From: DATDVT01 sp035289905
GTDB lineage: Archaea; Nanobdellota; Nanobdellia; SCGC-AAA011-G17; GW2011-AR18
Assembly: GCA_035289905.1 (NCBI GenBank)
Contig: DATDVT010000039.1
Span: forward strand, 1-36,076
DNA length: 36,076 bases
Direction of reading: 5' to 3'
Shown: positions 15,329-23,340 of the stretch, piece by piece
How the letters are laid out: each line of letters starts with the position of its first letter
Position numbering within the stretch: the stretch's first letter is position 1
The notes under the pieces: generated by a model
Database searches by the model: none
Told to the model about the DNA's origin: nothing
What the model saw: the letters and a program-made list of their open reading frames with translations, nothing else
Made by a program: the position numbers and the translations under genes

Positions 15329-16101
15329 ATGCGGATGTTTTAGATTTAAGTGGAAAAAAGATAAAAAATATTGAGTTACCAAAACAATTTGAAGAAGAAT
15401 ATAGGCCTGGTTTAATAAGAAGAGCAGTAAGGGTAATTTTTATGAATAATATTCAAAAATATGGTGCTAAATTAGGTGCTGGCATGAGACAGAGTGCTAA
15501 GATCTCTAGAAGAAGAAGAAATTATAAGGGTTCTTATGGACATGGTATTTCAAGGGTTCCGAGAAAAAGTTTGTGGAGTAGAGGAACGCAATTTGGTTGG
15601 GTAGGTGCTGTTTCTCCAGGTACTGTTGGTGGTAGAAATGCTCATCCACCCAAAGCTAAAAAGAACTGGGGTATTAAAATAAATAAAAAAGAAAAAAGAA
15701 AGGCTATAAGAAGCGCAATTGGTGCTTCTACTAAAAATATGCTTGTTTTTGAGGACAAAATTGAAGATTTAAGTAAAACTAAGGAAGTAAATAGTCTATT
15801 TAATAAAGTTGCTTTAGAAAAAGAGATATATAGACTAAAAGAGAAGAATATTAGAAGTGGTAAGGGTAAGTCTAGGGGTAGAAAGTATAATAAAAAAATA
15901 GGTCCTTTATTTGTAGTTAGTAAAAAATGTAGCCTTCAACAATCTTTAAAGAATATCCATGGTTGTGATGTTATGGTTGTAAAGGATATAAATACTGCTT
16001 TGTTAACTAGAGGGAATGAACCTAGAAGAGTGATCTGGAGTGAGGAAGCAATAGCTATTTTAGAAAAAGAAAAGTTATTTATGGAGAAGAAAAATGTTTG
16101 A
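15325..16101 (+). CDS. rpl4: Large ribosomal subunit protein uL4
   Basis: A 258-residue protein. The central segment MRQSAKISRRRRNYKGSYGH and the loop with SRVPRKSLWSRGTQFGWVG form the extension that lines the exit tunnel. The later RSGKGKSRGRKYNKKIGPLF is the archaeal/eukaryal uL4 signature. It overlaps uL3 by 4 bp and uL23 by 8 bp, so translation is probably coupled. Length is normal for archaea. Confidence 0.95.
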   Translation: MNADVLDLSGKKIKNIELPKQFEEEYRPGLIRRAVRVIFMNNIQKYGAKLGAGMRQSAKISRRRRNYKGSYGHGISRVPRKSLWSRGTQFGWVGAVSPGTVGGRNAHPPKAKKNWGIKINKKEKRKAIRSAIGASTKNMLVFEDKIEDLSKTKEVNSLFNKVALEKEIYRLKEKNIRSGKGKSRGRKYNKKIGPLFVVSKKCSLQQSLKNIHGCDVMVVKDINTALLTRGNEPRRVIWSEEAIAILEKEKLFMEKKNV

Positions 16102-16357
16102 TCCTTATCAAATTGTTAAAAAGATTTTAAATACAGAAAAAAGTGTTAAACTAATGGAAACTGAGAATAAATTAATGCTTGATGTAGATTTAAGAGCTAC
16201 TAAAAAAGATATAAAATTAGCTGTTGAAAATATATTCAATGTTAAGGTTTTAAAGGTAAACAGTTTTATAACCCCAGAATGTAAGAAAAAGGCATATGTT
16301 AAACTAAACAAAGATAAACCAGCAATAGATATTATCACACAAATGGGTATTAAGTAA
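16094..16357 (+). CDS. rpl23: Large ribosomal subunit protein uL23
   Basis: An 87-residue protein at the tunnel exit, where SRP and other factors dock. The family motifs NTEKSVKLMETENKLMLDVD near the start and TKKDIKLAVENIFNVKVLKVNSF in the middle are present. It starts inside the uL4 tail, with GGAG as a weak Shine-Dalgarno motif, and its stop overlaps the uL2 start by 1 bp. Size is normal. Confidence 0.94.
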   Translation: MFDPYQIVKKILNTEKSVKLMETENKLMLDVDLRATKKDIKLAVENIFNVKVLKVNSFITPECKKKAYVKLNKDKPAIDIITQMGIK

Positions 16358-17070
16358 TGGGGAAAAGACTAATTCAACAACGAGCTGGAAGAGGAACTTC
16401 TAGATATAGGTGTAGGAGTCATAGATACAAGGGTGAATTTAAATATCCTTTGATGAATAACAAAAATATAGAGGGTATTGTTATAGATATTGTACATTGT
16501 AGTGGTCATACTGCTCCACTCGCTAGAGTTAAATTTGATAATGGAGAAAAAGTATTATTGGGTGCTTTTGATGGTATGCATGTAGGTAAAAAAATTCTTT
16601 ATGGAAATAATATTGAAATTAAACCAGGAAATATAACTAGACTAGGTGAAATACCTATTGGTACAGAGATTTATAATATTGAAAAAACACCTGGAGATGG
16701 TGGAAAATTTATTAAAAGTGCTGGTGTTTTTGGTAAGATCATTCATAAATTAGAGAATAGTGTTGTAATTGTTTTACCCTCAAAGAAACATAAGGAGTTT
16801 AATATTGGTTGTAGAGCAATGATTGGTATTTTAGCTGGTGGTGGTAGGGTAAATAAACCATTTGTTAAGGCTGGAAAAAAATGGCATGCTATGCGAGCTA
16901 GAGGTGGGTTATATCCTAGAACCTCAGCAGTAGCTATGAATCCTTGTAATCATCCATTTGGGTCAGGAAGGGGTAGACATCCAGGTAAGTCTACAACTGC
17001 GCCTAGAAATGCACCTCCTGGTAGAAAAGTAGGTTTAATTAGACCTAGAAGAACTGGTAGGAGGAGATAA
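16357..17070 (+). CDS. rpl2: Large ribosomal subunit protein uL2
   Basis: A 237-residue protein of the peptidyl-transferase region. The start is GKRLIQQRAGRGTSRYRCRSHRY. The SH3-like core includes HTAPLARVKFDNGEKVLLGAFDGM, and the C-terminal rRNA-binding stretch is AMNPCNHPFGSGRGRHPGKS with the conserved His residues. A very basic tail follows. Length fits the archaeal form. The gene follows uL23 with a 1-bp overlap and precedes uS19 by 2 bp. Confidence 0.95.
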   Translation: MGKRLIQQRAGRGTSRYRCRSHRYKGEFKYPLMNNKNIEGIVIDIVHCSGHTAPLARVKFDNGEKVLLGAFDGMHVGKKILYGNNIEIKPGNITRLGEIPIGTEIYNIEKTPGDGGKFIKSAGVFGKIIHKLENSVVIVLPSKKHKEFNIGCRAMIGILAGGGRVNKPFVKAGKKWHAMRARGGLYPRTSAVAMNPCNHPFGSGRGRHPGKSTTAPRNAPPGRKVGLIRPRRTGRRR

Positions 17071-17072
17071 AT

Positions 17073-17471
17073 ATGGCAAAAAAAATATTTCAGTATAGAG
17101 GAAAAACAGTAGAAGAATTGCAAAGTATGAATTTAGGTAATATTCTAACATATCTACCTGCAAGGGCTAGAAGAAGTTTAAAAAGGGGGTTAAGTGAAAA
17201 TAAAAAGAAATTATTAGTTAAAATTAAAAATGCTAAAGTAGGGATATATAAGAAAAAAATAAAAACTCAATTAAGAGATATGGTAATCTTACCAGAAATG
17301 GTAGGTATAACAATTCATATTCATGATGGTAAACAATATCGTGAGATAAATATAATTGGAGAGATGATTGGCAGTTTTTTAGGAGAATATGCATTAACAA
17401 GAAACTCTGTTAAACATTCTGCTCCTGGGATTGGTGCTACAAAATCTAGTACTGCTGTATCAGTCAAATAA
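17073..17471 (+). CDS. rps19: Small ribosomal subunit protein uS19
   Basis: A 132-residue head protein of the small subunit. The archaeal N-terminal extension (FQYRGKTVEELQSM) is followed by the basic LPARARRSLKRG, the core MVGITIHIHDGKQY, and the decoding-side ending GEYALTRNSVKHSAPGIGATKSS. It is placed between uL2 and uL22 as usual. Confidence 0.95.
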   Translation: MAKKIFQYRGKTVEELQSMNLGNILTYLPARARRSLKRGLSENKKKLLVKIKNAKVGIYKKKIKTQLRDMVILPEMVGITIHIHDGKQYREINIIGEMIGSFLGEYALTRNSVKHSAPGIGATKSSTAVSVK

Positions 17472-17473
17472 AA

Positions 17474-17920
17474 ATGATTACTAAAAATATTAAAGAAATA
17501 GATAAAGAACATTTTGCTAAGGTAGATGTCCATAATCTAACAATATCTACTAAGAAAAGTGTTGAAATTTGTAATTTTATTAGAAATAAAAATTTGAATA
17601 AAACAAAAAGTATTTTAACTCAAGTTTTAAATAAGAAAATAGCTGTTCCTGTAAAAAGATTTAATAAGGATCGAGCACATAAACCTGGTAGGGGAATAGC
17701 AGCTGGATTTTATCCTATTAAAACAGTACAAGAATTCTTAAGATTACTAAATAGTTTAGAGGCAAATGCTTTACAAAAAGGCTTGGATGTAAATAATTTA
17801 GTTGTTTATTATGCTATTAGCAATCAAGGGCCTAAGGTTTGGCATTCAGGAAGACAAAGAAGAAGAAAGATGAAAATTACCCATATTGAATTAAGGGCAA
17901 AGGAAAGAGAGAAAAAATGA
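17474..17920 (+). CDS. rpl22: Large ribosomal subunit protein uL22
   Basis: A 148-residue tunnel-wall protein. The family core ISTKKSVEICNFIRNKNLNK is followed by the archaeal loop KDRAHKPGRGIAAGFYPIKT, and the C-terminal hairpin ends KVWHSGRQRRRKMKITHIEL. It starts 2 bp behind uS19. The stop overlaps the uS3 start in ATGA. Confidence 0.94.
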   Translation: MITKNIKEIDKEHFAKVDVHNLTISTKKSVEICNFIRNKNLNKTKSILTQVLNKKIAVPVKRFNKDRAHKPGRGIAAGFYPIKTVQEFLRLLNSLEANALQKGLDVNNLVVYYAISNQGPKVWHSGRQRRRKMKITHIELRAKEREKK

Positions 17921-18624
17921 TAGAAAGGCAAATTGTTGCACAAAAATTGAAGGAATATGCAATAAAGGAACAAATATTTGCGTATTTAGGAAGATTAAGT
18001 TGTAGCCATATAAAAATGCAAAGGACACCTTTAGGAGAAAGAATTACTGTCTATACTTCTAAACCTGGTTTGATTGTTGGTAAAAAAGGAGCTAATATAA
18101 AAAATTTAACTCAACTATTAAAAACTAAATTTAAATTAGAAAATCCAGAGATTGAGGTGGGTGAAATAAAAAATCCAGAATTAGATGCTTCAACTATTGC
18201 AAAAAATATTGTAAATAGTATTATTAGATTTGGACCTAAAAGATTTAAAGCTATTGCTTATAATGTTTTAGATAATACTTTAAAAGCTGGTGCTAAGGGT
18301 ATTGAGGTTGTAATCTCTGGTAGAGGTTTACCTGGTGAAAGGGCTAAGAGCTGGAGATTTACTGCAGGTTATTTAAAAAAATCTGGAGATATAGCTGAAA
18401 ATTATACTGATAAAGCAATGGAATCTGCAAATTTAAAATCTGGAACAATAGGGGTTAAGGTAAGTGTATTACATCCTGAAGTTGTTTTATCAGATAATAT
18501 AATTATTAAAGAGAATAAAGAAGATATAACTAAAATTGAAGAAGAAAAGATTATTGAAGAAGTTAAAAAAGAAAGGAAGAAAAAAACAAGGAAAAAGGTA
18601 AAGAAAGAAGATGAAAAAGAGTGA
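17917..18624 (+). CDS. rps3: Small ribosomal subunit protein uS3
   Basis: A 235-residue protein at the mRNA entry channel. The N-terminal KH domain has the loop LIVGKKGANIKNL (about 48-60). The C-terminal domain contains VISGRGLPGERAKSWRFTAGYLKK. From about residue 200 a Lys/Glu-rich tail extends, a common low-complexity end in archaea. Its stop overlaps the uL29 start by 14 bp. Confidence 0.95.
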   Translation: MIERQIVAQKLKEYAIKEQIFAYLGRLSCSHIKMQRTPLGERITVYTSKPGLIVGKKGANIKNLTQLLKTKFKLENPEIEVGEIKNPELDASTIAKNIVNSIIRFGPKRFKAIAYNVLDNTLKAGAKGIEVVISGRGLPGERAKSWRFTAGYLKKSGDIAENYTDKAMESANLKSGTIGVKVSVLHPEVVLSDNIIIKENKEDITKIEEEKIIEEVKKERKKKTRKKVKKEDEKE

Positions 18625-18811
18625 ATTTGAAGGATTAAAAGAAAAAGATTTACAAAATAAACTATTAGAATTAAGAAAAGAGTTATTAAAAATGAGAACA
18701 AATACTGCTGGTGGAGCTTCAACAGAAAATCCTGGTAAGTTTAAAAGAAATAAAAGAATAATTGCAAGAATTTTAAATGAATTAAATAAAAAAGGAGGTA
18801 ATTTAAAATAA
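18611..18811 (+). CDS. rpl29: Large ribosomal subunit protein uL29
   Basis: A 66-residue two-helix protein near the tunnel exit. The pattern LRKELLKMRTNTAGG and the tail FKRNKRIIARILNELNKK are diagnostic. Its last codons carry the GGAGGT motif used by the next gene. Confidence 0.92.
   Translation: MKKSEFEGLKEKDLQNKLLELRKELLKMRTNTAGGASTENPGKFKRNKRIIARILNELNKKGGNLK
18794..18799 (+). promoter_or_regulatory. Strong Shine-Dalgarno sequence before aIF1
   Basis: GGAGGT, a full match to the usual archaeal 16S 3' end, lies inside the uL29 C-terminal codons, 12 nt before the aIF1 ATG. It is among the strongest such motifs I saw in the operon. Confidence 0.6.
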
Positions 18812-19141
18812 ATGAGTGAGATATGCCCAAAATGTGGACTTCCACAAGATATTTGTGTTTGTGAGTCTATAGCAAAGGAAGACCAACAGATTATAATTTC
18901 GAGAGTTAAACGAAAATTTGGTAAGATTGCGACCATTATTGGTGGTATTAAAAGTAAAAATATAAATCTAAAAGAGGTTGCAAAATCACTAAAAGGGAAA
19001 CTTGCGTGTGGTGGAACAGTAAAGGAGAATAGTATTGAACTACAGGGAAATCATGCTGAAAAGGTTAAAGAAGAATTAATAAAGCTTGGTTTTAACAGTG
19101 ATTCAATAATTATAAAAGAAGATGTACGATATAAAAGATAA
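18812..19141 (+). CDS. Translation initiation factor aIF1 (SUI1 family)
   Basis: A 109-residue protein that binds the small subunit near the P site and guards start-codon choice. A short Cys-rich N-terminal segment (C5, C8, C15, C17) could bind zinc. The SUI1 domain follows: KFGKIATIIGGIKSKNINLKEVAKSLKGKLACGGTV, then IELQGNH. It lies between uL29 and Rpp29 as in many archaea, directly behind the uL29 stop. The Rpp29 gene starts inside its last 20 bp. Confidence 0.94.
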   Translation: MSEICPKCGLPQDICVCESIAKEDQQIIISRVKRKFGKIATIIGGIKSKNINLKEVAKSLKGKLACGGTVKENSIELQGNHAEKVKEELIKLGFNSDSIIIKEDVRYKR

Positions 19142-19346
19142 TCTTATAGGAAAAAAGATTGAAGTAATTAATAGTAATAACAAGGATTTAATAGGGATTA
19201 AGGGAATCGTGTTAGATGAGAGGAGAGATACAATTAAAATTGAAGAAAAGATGGTGTTAAAAAAACAGGTAGTTTTGTTGATTGATAATACTATAGTGAA
19301 TGGTTGTCGTCTGGTTGGTAGGCCTGAGGAAAGAATAAAATGGTAA
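19122..19346 (+). CDS. rnp1: RNase P protein component 1 (Rpp29/Pop4 family), short form
   Basis: A 74-residue protein that would bind the specificity side of RNase P RNA in tRNA 5' maturation. The family core is visible: NLIGKKIEVINSNNKDLIGIKGIVLDERRDTIKIE, then VVLLIDNTIVNGCRLVGRPEERI. It is shorter than typical archaeal Rpp29 and consists of little more than the Sm-like barrel. It overlaps aIF1 by 20 bp and uS17 by 7 bp, the standard archaeal neighbourhood, which supports the call. Confidence 0.88.
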   Translation: MYDIKDNLIGKKIEVINSNNKDLIGIKGIVLDERRDTIKIEEKMVLKKQVVLLIDNTIVNGCRLVGRPEERIKW

Positions 19347-19642
19347 AGAAAAAGGAAATATGCACTGATCGACATTGTCCAAAACATGGTTCTTTTTCAG
19401 TAAGGGGAAGAGAATTTATTGGAGATGTTAAAAGAATAAGTGGGAAGAATTCTGTTGTGATAGAAATGGATAGATTATTTTTTATATCAAAATATGAACG
19501 ATACAGTAAAAGAAGAACTAAACTTCATATTCATATTCCAAATTGTGAAAATGTTAAAATGGGAGATAAAATAATGGTTAAAGAATGTAGACCAATAAGT
19601 AAAATAAAAAGTTTTGTGATGATTAAGAGGGTAGAAGAATGA
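19340..19642 (+). CDS. rps17: Small ribosomal subunit protein uS17
   Basis: A 100-residue OB-fold protein. The archaeal start CTDRHCPKHGSFSVRGREF is followed by VVIEMDRLFFISKYERYSKRRTKLHIHIP and IMVKECRPISKIKSFVMIK. It overlaps Rpp29 at its start and uL14 by 4 bp at its end. Confidence 0.94.
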   Translation: MVKKKEICTDRHCPKHGSFSVRGREFIGDVKRISGKNSVVIEMDRLFFISKYERYSKRRTKLHIHIPNCENVKMGDKIMVKECRPISKIKSFVMIKRVEE

Positions 19643-20040
19643 AGGCAGTGAAGGCAAAAATTACACATGGTTTACAGAAAGGTGGATGGATACCTACTTG
19701 TGATAATTCTGGTGCTAAAATCCTAAGAATTATTTCATTTAAGGGATATAAATCAGTTAAGGGTAGAAATTTATGTGGTGGAGTAGCAGATTTAATTACT
19801 GCTTCTGTTGTTAAAGGGAATCCTGATATGAGAAAAAAGGTAGTTCAAGCAATTATTGTAAGACAAGCTAAAGAATATAGACGAAGAGATGGAACTAGAA
19901 TTAAATTTGAGGATAATGCTGTAGTTGTATTAAAAGACGATAAAGGTAATTTAAAGGGTACTTTAATAAAAGGTCCTGTAGCAAAAGAAGCTATAGAAAG
20001 GTGGTCTACTCTATCTAAATTAGCTAAAATTGTGGTATAA
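19639..20040 (+). CDS. rpl14: Large ribosomal subunit protein uL14
   Basis: A 133-residue protein at the subunit interface. Signature segments are CDNSGAKILRIISFKGYK, the stretch with VVQAIIVRQAKEYRRRDGT, and FEDNAVVVLKDDKGNLKGTL. The C-terminus with the family ending WSTLSKLAKIVV confirms a complete protein. Confidence 0.95.
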   Translation: MKAVKAKITHGLQKGGWIPTCDNSGAKILRIISFKGYKSVKGRNLCGGVADLITASVVKGNPDMRKKVVQAIIVRQAKEYRRRDGTRIKFEDNAVVVLKDDKGNLKGTLIKGPVAKEAIERWSTLSKLAKIVV

Positions 20041-20042
20041 AA

Positions 20043-20432
20043 ATGAAAATTAAATGGTCTAAATCATGGAAAGAAAGTTCACAAAGCAGAAAGCAAAGAA
20101 AATATTTGTATAATTTACCCTTGCATCTAATAAAAAAAATTATGAGGAGTACACTTTCGAAAGAATTAAGAAAAAAATATAATAAAAGAAATATTGGTTT
20201 AATTAAAGGAGATAAAGTAAAAATTATGCGTGGTACTGATAGGGGTAAAGTTGGAAAGGTTAGTAAAGTTAGTTATGTTAGACGATTTATACAGATTGAA
20301 GGTTTCGAAATAGTTAAAAGAGATGGAGCTAAGGTTAGAAAGAAATTTAATGCATCTAATTTGATGATAACTGAATTAAATTTAGATGATAAAAGAAGAA
20401 AAATAAAGATAGAGGATAAGAAAAATGGTTAA
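20043..20432 (+). CDS. rpl24: Large ribosomal subunit protein uL24
   Basis: A 129-residue assembly-initiating protein. The N-terminal extension is basic (WKESSQSRKQRKYLYNLPLH), and the KOW motif IKGDKVKIMRGTDRGKVGKVSKV is at about 57-79. Length and extension are typical for archaea. It overlaps eS4 by 8 bp. Confidence 0.94.
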   Translation: MKIKWSKSWKESSQSRKQRKYLYNLPLHLIKKIMRSTLSKELRKKYNKRNIGLIKGDKVKIMRGTDRGKVGKVSKVSYVRRFIQIEGFEIVKRDGAKVRKKFNASNLMITELNLDDKRRKIKIEDKKNG

Positions 20433-21120
20433 AAATCATATGAAAAGACTTGCAGCACCTAAAACATGGCTAATAAAAAGAAAAGAAGGGAAATGGGTTA
20501 CTAAGCCTACACCAGGCACACATAAACTAAAAAAATGTGTTCCACTAATGTTGATAATTAGAGATTATCTAGGTTATGCTAATACTGCTAAAGAGGTAAG
20601 AGCTATATTGTATAAAAAAGATGTAATGATCAATAATATTTTTAGAAATGATGCTTCTTTTCCTGTTGGTTTAATGGATATAATTACTATTCAAAGTTTA
20701 AAGGAAAATTATATTCTTTTATTTAATAAAAAAGGTAAATTGGTTATAAAAAGGATTGATAATGTTGAAGTTAGATTGATACAATTAGAAAATAAATGTT
20801 ATATTCGCGATGGCAAAAAACAATTGAATTTTAATGATGGTACAAATATATTAGTAGATGATTTTAGTAAAGACTGTGTAGGAGATAGCTATCTTATTAA
20901 TTTAATTGATAAGAAAATTAAACATATTTTACATCTAGAGAAAAAAAGTTTAGTTTATTTTACTGAAGGTATAAATATTGGTAGAATTGGGAGAGTAAAA
21001 GAAATTATTGACAAAAATGTTATTTGTGAAATCGATGAAAGAGAATATAGGAGTGAGATTAAAAAAATTTTAGTTTTAGATGATTATTATAAAAACTTAG
21101 TAGAGGGAATTAATAAATGA
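20425..21120 (+). CDS. rps4e: Small ribosomal subunit protein eS4
   Basis: A 231-residue archaeal/eukaryal protein. The start HMKRLAAPKTWLIKRKEGKW and KPTPGTHKLKKCVPL are diagnostic. An S4-type RNA-binding segment follows (DYLGYANTAKEVRAILYKKDVMINN), and a KOW-like INIGRIGRVKEI lies near the C-terminus. It is complete and precedes uL5 with a 4-bp overlap. Confidence 0.94.
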   Translation: MVKNHMKRLAAPKTWLIKRKEGKWVTKPTPGTHKLKKCVPLMLIIRDYLGYANTAKEVRAILYKKDVMINNIFRNDASFPVGLMDIITIQSLKENYILLFNKKGKLVIKRIDNVEVRLIQLENKCYIRDGKKQLNFNDGTNILVDDFSKDCVGDSYLINLIDKKIKHILHLEKKSLVYFTEGINIGRIGRVKEIIDKNVICEIDEREYRSEIKKILVLDDYYKNLVEGINK

Positions 21121-21632
21121 CTAATTTAAAAGGAATAAATATAGAGAAGGTTACTTTAAATATTGGTGTAGGTCAACCAGGGGATAAACTAGAAAAAGCT
21201 ATGAAATTATTAAAAACAATTACAGGTGCAAAACCAATTCAAACAAAAACAATGAAAAGAATTCCTTCATGGGGTATAAGACCAAGATTAGCTATAGCTT
21301 CTAAAGTTACAATTAGAGGTAAAAAAGCAGAGGAATTATTAAAAAGATTACTAGATGCGGTAGATAATGTTATTCCCGAGAAAAAATTTGATTTGCATGG
21401 AAATTTTTCATTTGGTATTCAGGAGTATATTAATATATCTAACGTTAATTATGATGTTGAGGTAGGAATTATTGGATTAGAGGTTGCAGTTACATTTACA
21501 AGACCAGGATATCGGATTCAAAAGCGATTGTTAAAAAAAAGTAAAATTTCAAAAAATCATAAATTAAAAAGAGAAGAGGTAATACAATATATGAAAGATA
21601 ATTTCAAAATAAAGACTGGAGAAGAAGAATAA
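21117..21632 (+). CDS. rpl5: Large ribosomal subunit protein uL5
   Basis: A 171-residue 5S rRNA-binding protein. It shows IEKVTLNIGVGQPGDKLEKA, the motif TMKRIPSWGIRPRLAIASKVTIRGKKA and the loop LHGNFSFGIQEYINI. Length is normal for archaea. uS14 starts 2 bp behind it. Confidence 0.95.
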   Translation: MTNLKGINIEKVTLNIGVGQPGDKLEKAMKLLKTITGAKPIQTKTMKRIPSWGIRPRLAIASKVTIRGKKAEELLKRLLDAVDNVIPEKKFDLHGNFSFGIQEYINISNVNYDVEVGIIGLEVAVTFTRPGYRIQKRLLKKSKISKNHKLKREEVIQYMKDNFKIKTGEEE

Positions 21633-21634
21633 AT

Positions 21635-21865
21635 ATGACAACTAGTGATTATAAAAAGGCTTTTACTCAATTGAAAGTTAAACCAGTAATGATGGAGAAA
21701 TATAAAAAACATAATTCTCCAAAAAAAAGAAGTTGTGGCATTGGTCAAAGAAGATGTAAAATATGTGGAAGGCATGCAGCACATATTAGACAATATAAAT
21801 TAGATTTATGTAGGCAATGTTTTAGAGATATAGCAAAATTATTGGGATTTAAAAAATATGATTAG
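21635..21865 (+). CDS. rps14: Small ribosomal subunit protein uS14, zinc-binding, with a possible N-terminal extension
   Basis: The core, KYKKHNSPKKRSCGIGQRRC onward with a zinc site C41-X2-C44...C59-X2-C62, is the archaeal uS14 of about 55 residues. The frame opens at an ATG 2 bp behind uL5, adding about 20 residues (TTSDYKKAFTQLKVKPVM). That spacing matches the other operon junctions, so I keep the long form. An internal ATG-ATG pair at about 21689-21694 would give the usual length and is a real alternative. Confidence 0.9.
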   Translation: MTTSDYKKAFTQLKVKPVMMEKYKKHNSPKKRSCGIGQRRCKICGRHAAHIRQYKLDLCRQCFRDIAKLLGFKKYD

Positions 21866-21874
21866 GTGGAAAGA

Positions 21875-22267
21875 ATGGTAATGAATGATACATTAGCAGC
21901 ATGTTTAGCCAATATATATAATTGTGAATTAAAAGGCAAATCTGAATGTTTAATAACACAAAATTCAAAAATGATAAGAAGAGTCTTACAGATTCTAAAA
22001 GATTATAAATATATTGGAGAATTTGAAGAATTATCTAAAGAAAGAGGTGGATTAATAAAAGTAAATTTAATAGGAAATATTAATAAATGTGGGGTTATAA
22101 AACCTAGATTTTTTGTTAAAAAATATGATTATGAAAGATTTGAAAAAAGATATTTACTAGCTAAGGGATTTGGAATTATAATTGTTTCAACATCTCAAGG
22201 TTTGATGACTCATGAAGAAGCTATTGAGAAAAATATAGGGGGAAGGTTAATAGCGTATTGTTATTAA
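21875..22267 (+). CDS. rps8: Small ribosomal subunit protein uS8
   Basis: A 130-residue protein that binds the 16S central domain. Diagnostic segments are VMNDTLAACLANIYNCELKGK, SKMIRRVLQILKDYKYIGEFE and the C-terminal GFGIIIVSTSQGLMTHEEA. The frame is open 9 bp further to a GTG, but that GTG lies inside GGTGG, which is a Shine-Dalgarno motif 5 nt before ATG 21875. The ATG is therefore chosen. Confidence 0.94.
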   Translation: MVMNDTLAACLANIYNCELKGKSECLITQNSKMIRRVLQILKDYKYIGEFEELSKERGGLIKVNLIGNINKCGVIKPRFFVKKYDYERFEKRYLLAKGFGIIIVSTSQGLMTHEEAIEKNIGGRLIAYCY

Positions 22268-22269
22268 AG

Positions 22270-22821
22270 ATGGTAATCAGAAACGAAGCTAGGATTATTT
22301 TAGGAGATGATATAAGTGCTAGCATAGAACAGAGTATTGTAAAACTAAAAGGACCTAAAGGAGAAATTTGCAAGAAATTATTAAATCCAAGAATATTTAT
22401 TGGGTTTGAAAATGGACAGATTGTAATCAGATTTGTAGAAAAAAGATTTATCAAAGCAGATAAAATGTTTATGAATACTTACGTTGCACATATAAAAAAT
22501 ATGATTGATGGGGTTAGAAATGGTTATGTTTACAAGCTTAAGATTTGTTCTGGTCATTTTCCTATGAATGTGACAATAGAGAAGGGTTTTGTTCTAATTA
22601 AGAATTTTTTAGGTGAAAAGGTACCTAGAAAGGCTAAGATAATAGAAGGAGTAGCTGTTAATATTGATGAAGAACTAATTACGGTTTCTGGAATTAATTT
22701 AGAAGATGTTGCACAGACTGCAGCTAGGATTGAACAAGCAACTAGAATAACTAAAAGGGATAAAAGAATATTTCAAGATGGTTGTTATATCATTGAAAAA
22801 GCAGGGAAGGCTTTAATATGA
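22270..22821 (+). CDS. rpl6: Large ribosomal subunit protein uL6
   Basis: A 183-residue protein near the factor-binding site. It has the two related domains, with VKLKGPKGEICKKL in the first and FLGEKVPRKAKIIEGVAVNI in the second. A TTG at 22258 would extend the frame by four residues into the uS8 tail. ATG 22270, 2 bp behind the uS8 stop, is preferred. The stop overlaps the eL32 start in ATGA. Confidence 0.93.
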   Translation: MVIRNEARIILGDDISASIEQSIVKLKGPKGEICKKLLNPRIFIGFENGQIVIRFVEKRFIKADKMFMNTYVAHIKNMIDGVRNGYVYKLKICSGHFPMNVTIEKGFVLIKNFLGEKVPRKAKIIEGVAVNIDEELITVSGINLEDVAQTAARIEQATRITKRDKRIFQDGCYIIEKAGKALI

Positions 22822-23339
22822 GGGTAAAGGAGGCTGTTCGGAAGAAAGTAAGATTTTACAGAGAAGAAGTAAATAAAAAGAAAAGTTTAGTTGGTTGGAG
22901 AAAACCTAAGGGTATTCATAATAAATCAAGATTAAGAAAACAAAGACATAGTTTATTACCTAAAATTGGTTATGCTGGTGCAAAGGTAGGGAAAAATCTA
23001 ATATATGTTATGACAATTAATGACTTGAATAAGCTAAATAAAGAAAATGATGTTATTATTCTATCTGGGAAATTAGGTATGAAGAAAAGGATAATTATGC
23101 TTGAAGAAATTAAGAAAAATGGTTTTATTTTATATAATTATAGAGATTTAGGGGTAAAAAAGAAAGAATTAGAGGAAAAGATTAATAAAAGAAAAAATGA
23201 AAATAAACAAAAGCAAGAAAAAAGAAGTAAAACTAAAGAAGAATTGAAAGAAATAAAAGAAAAGAAAAAAGAAGAATTAGATAAGACTGATGAAGAGAAG
23301 AAAAAGGAAATGAATAAGAAGGCTATCGAGGGCATATAA
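22818..23339 (+). CDS. rpl32e: Large ribosomal subunit protein eL32 with a charged C-terminal extension
   Basis: A 173-residue protein. Residues 1-118 contain the eL32 core (VRFYREEVNKKKSLVGWRKP, GIHNKSRLRKQRHSL, IGYAGAKVG). From about 118 to 173 the chain is almost only Lys, Glu, Asn and Arg with coiled-coil or single-helix character, longer than the usual end of this family. The core call is firm; the tail may lie on the ribosome surface. Confidence 0.92.
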   Translation: MRVKEAVRKKVRFYREEVNKKKSLVGWRKPKGIHNKSRLRKQRHSLLPKIGYAGAKVGKNLIYVMTINDLNKLNKENDVIILSGKLGMKKRIIMLEEIKKNGFILYNYRDLGVKKKELEEKINKRKNENKQKQEKRSKTKEELKEIKEKKKEELDKTDEEKKKEMNKKAIEGI

Positions 23340-23340
23340 A

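Noticed and set aside
18402..18936. Long Phe/Leu/Ser-rich open frames on the minus strand inside uS3-aIF1
   Set aside because: They are antisense to Lys/Glu-rich coding sequence of well-defined ribosomal genes.
21866..21874. GTG start for uS8
   Set aside because: The GTG is part of a GGTGG Shine-Dalgarno motif 5 nt before the ATG at 21875.
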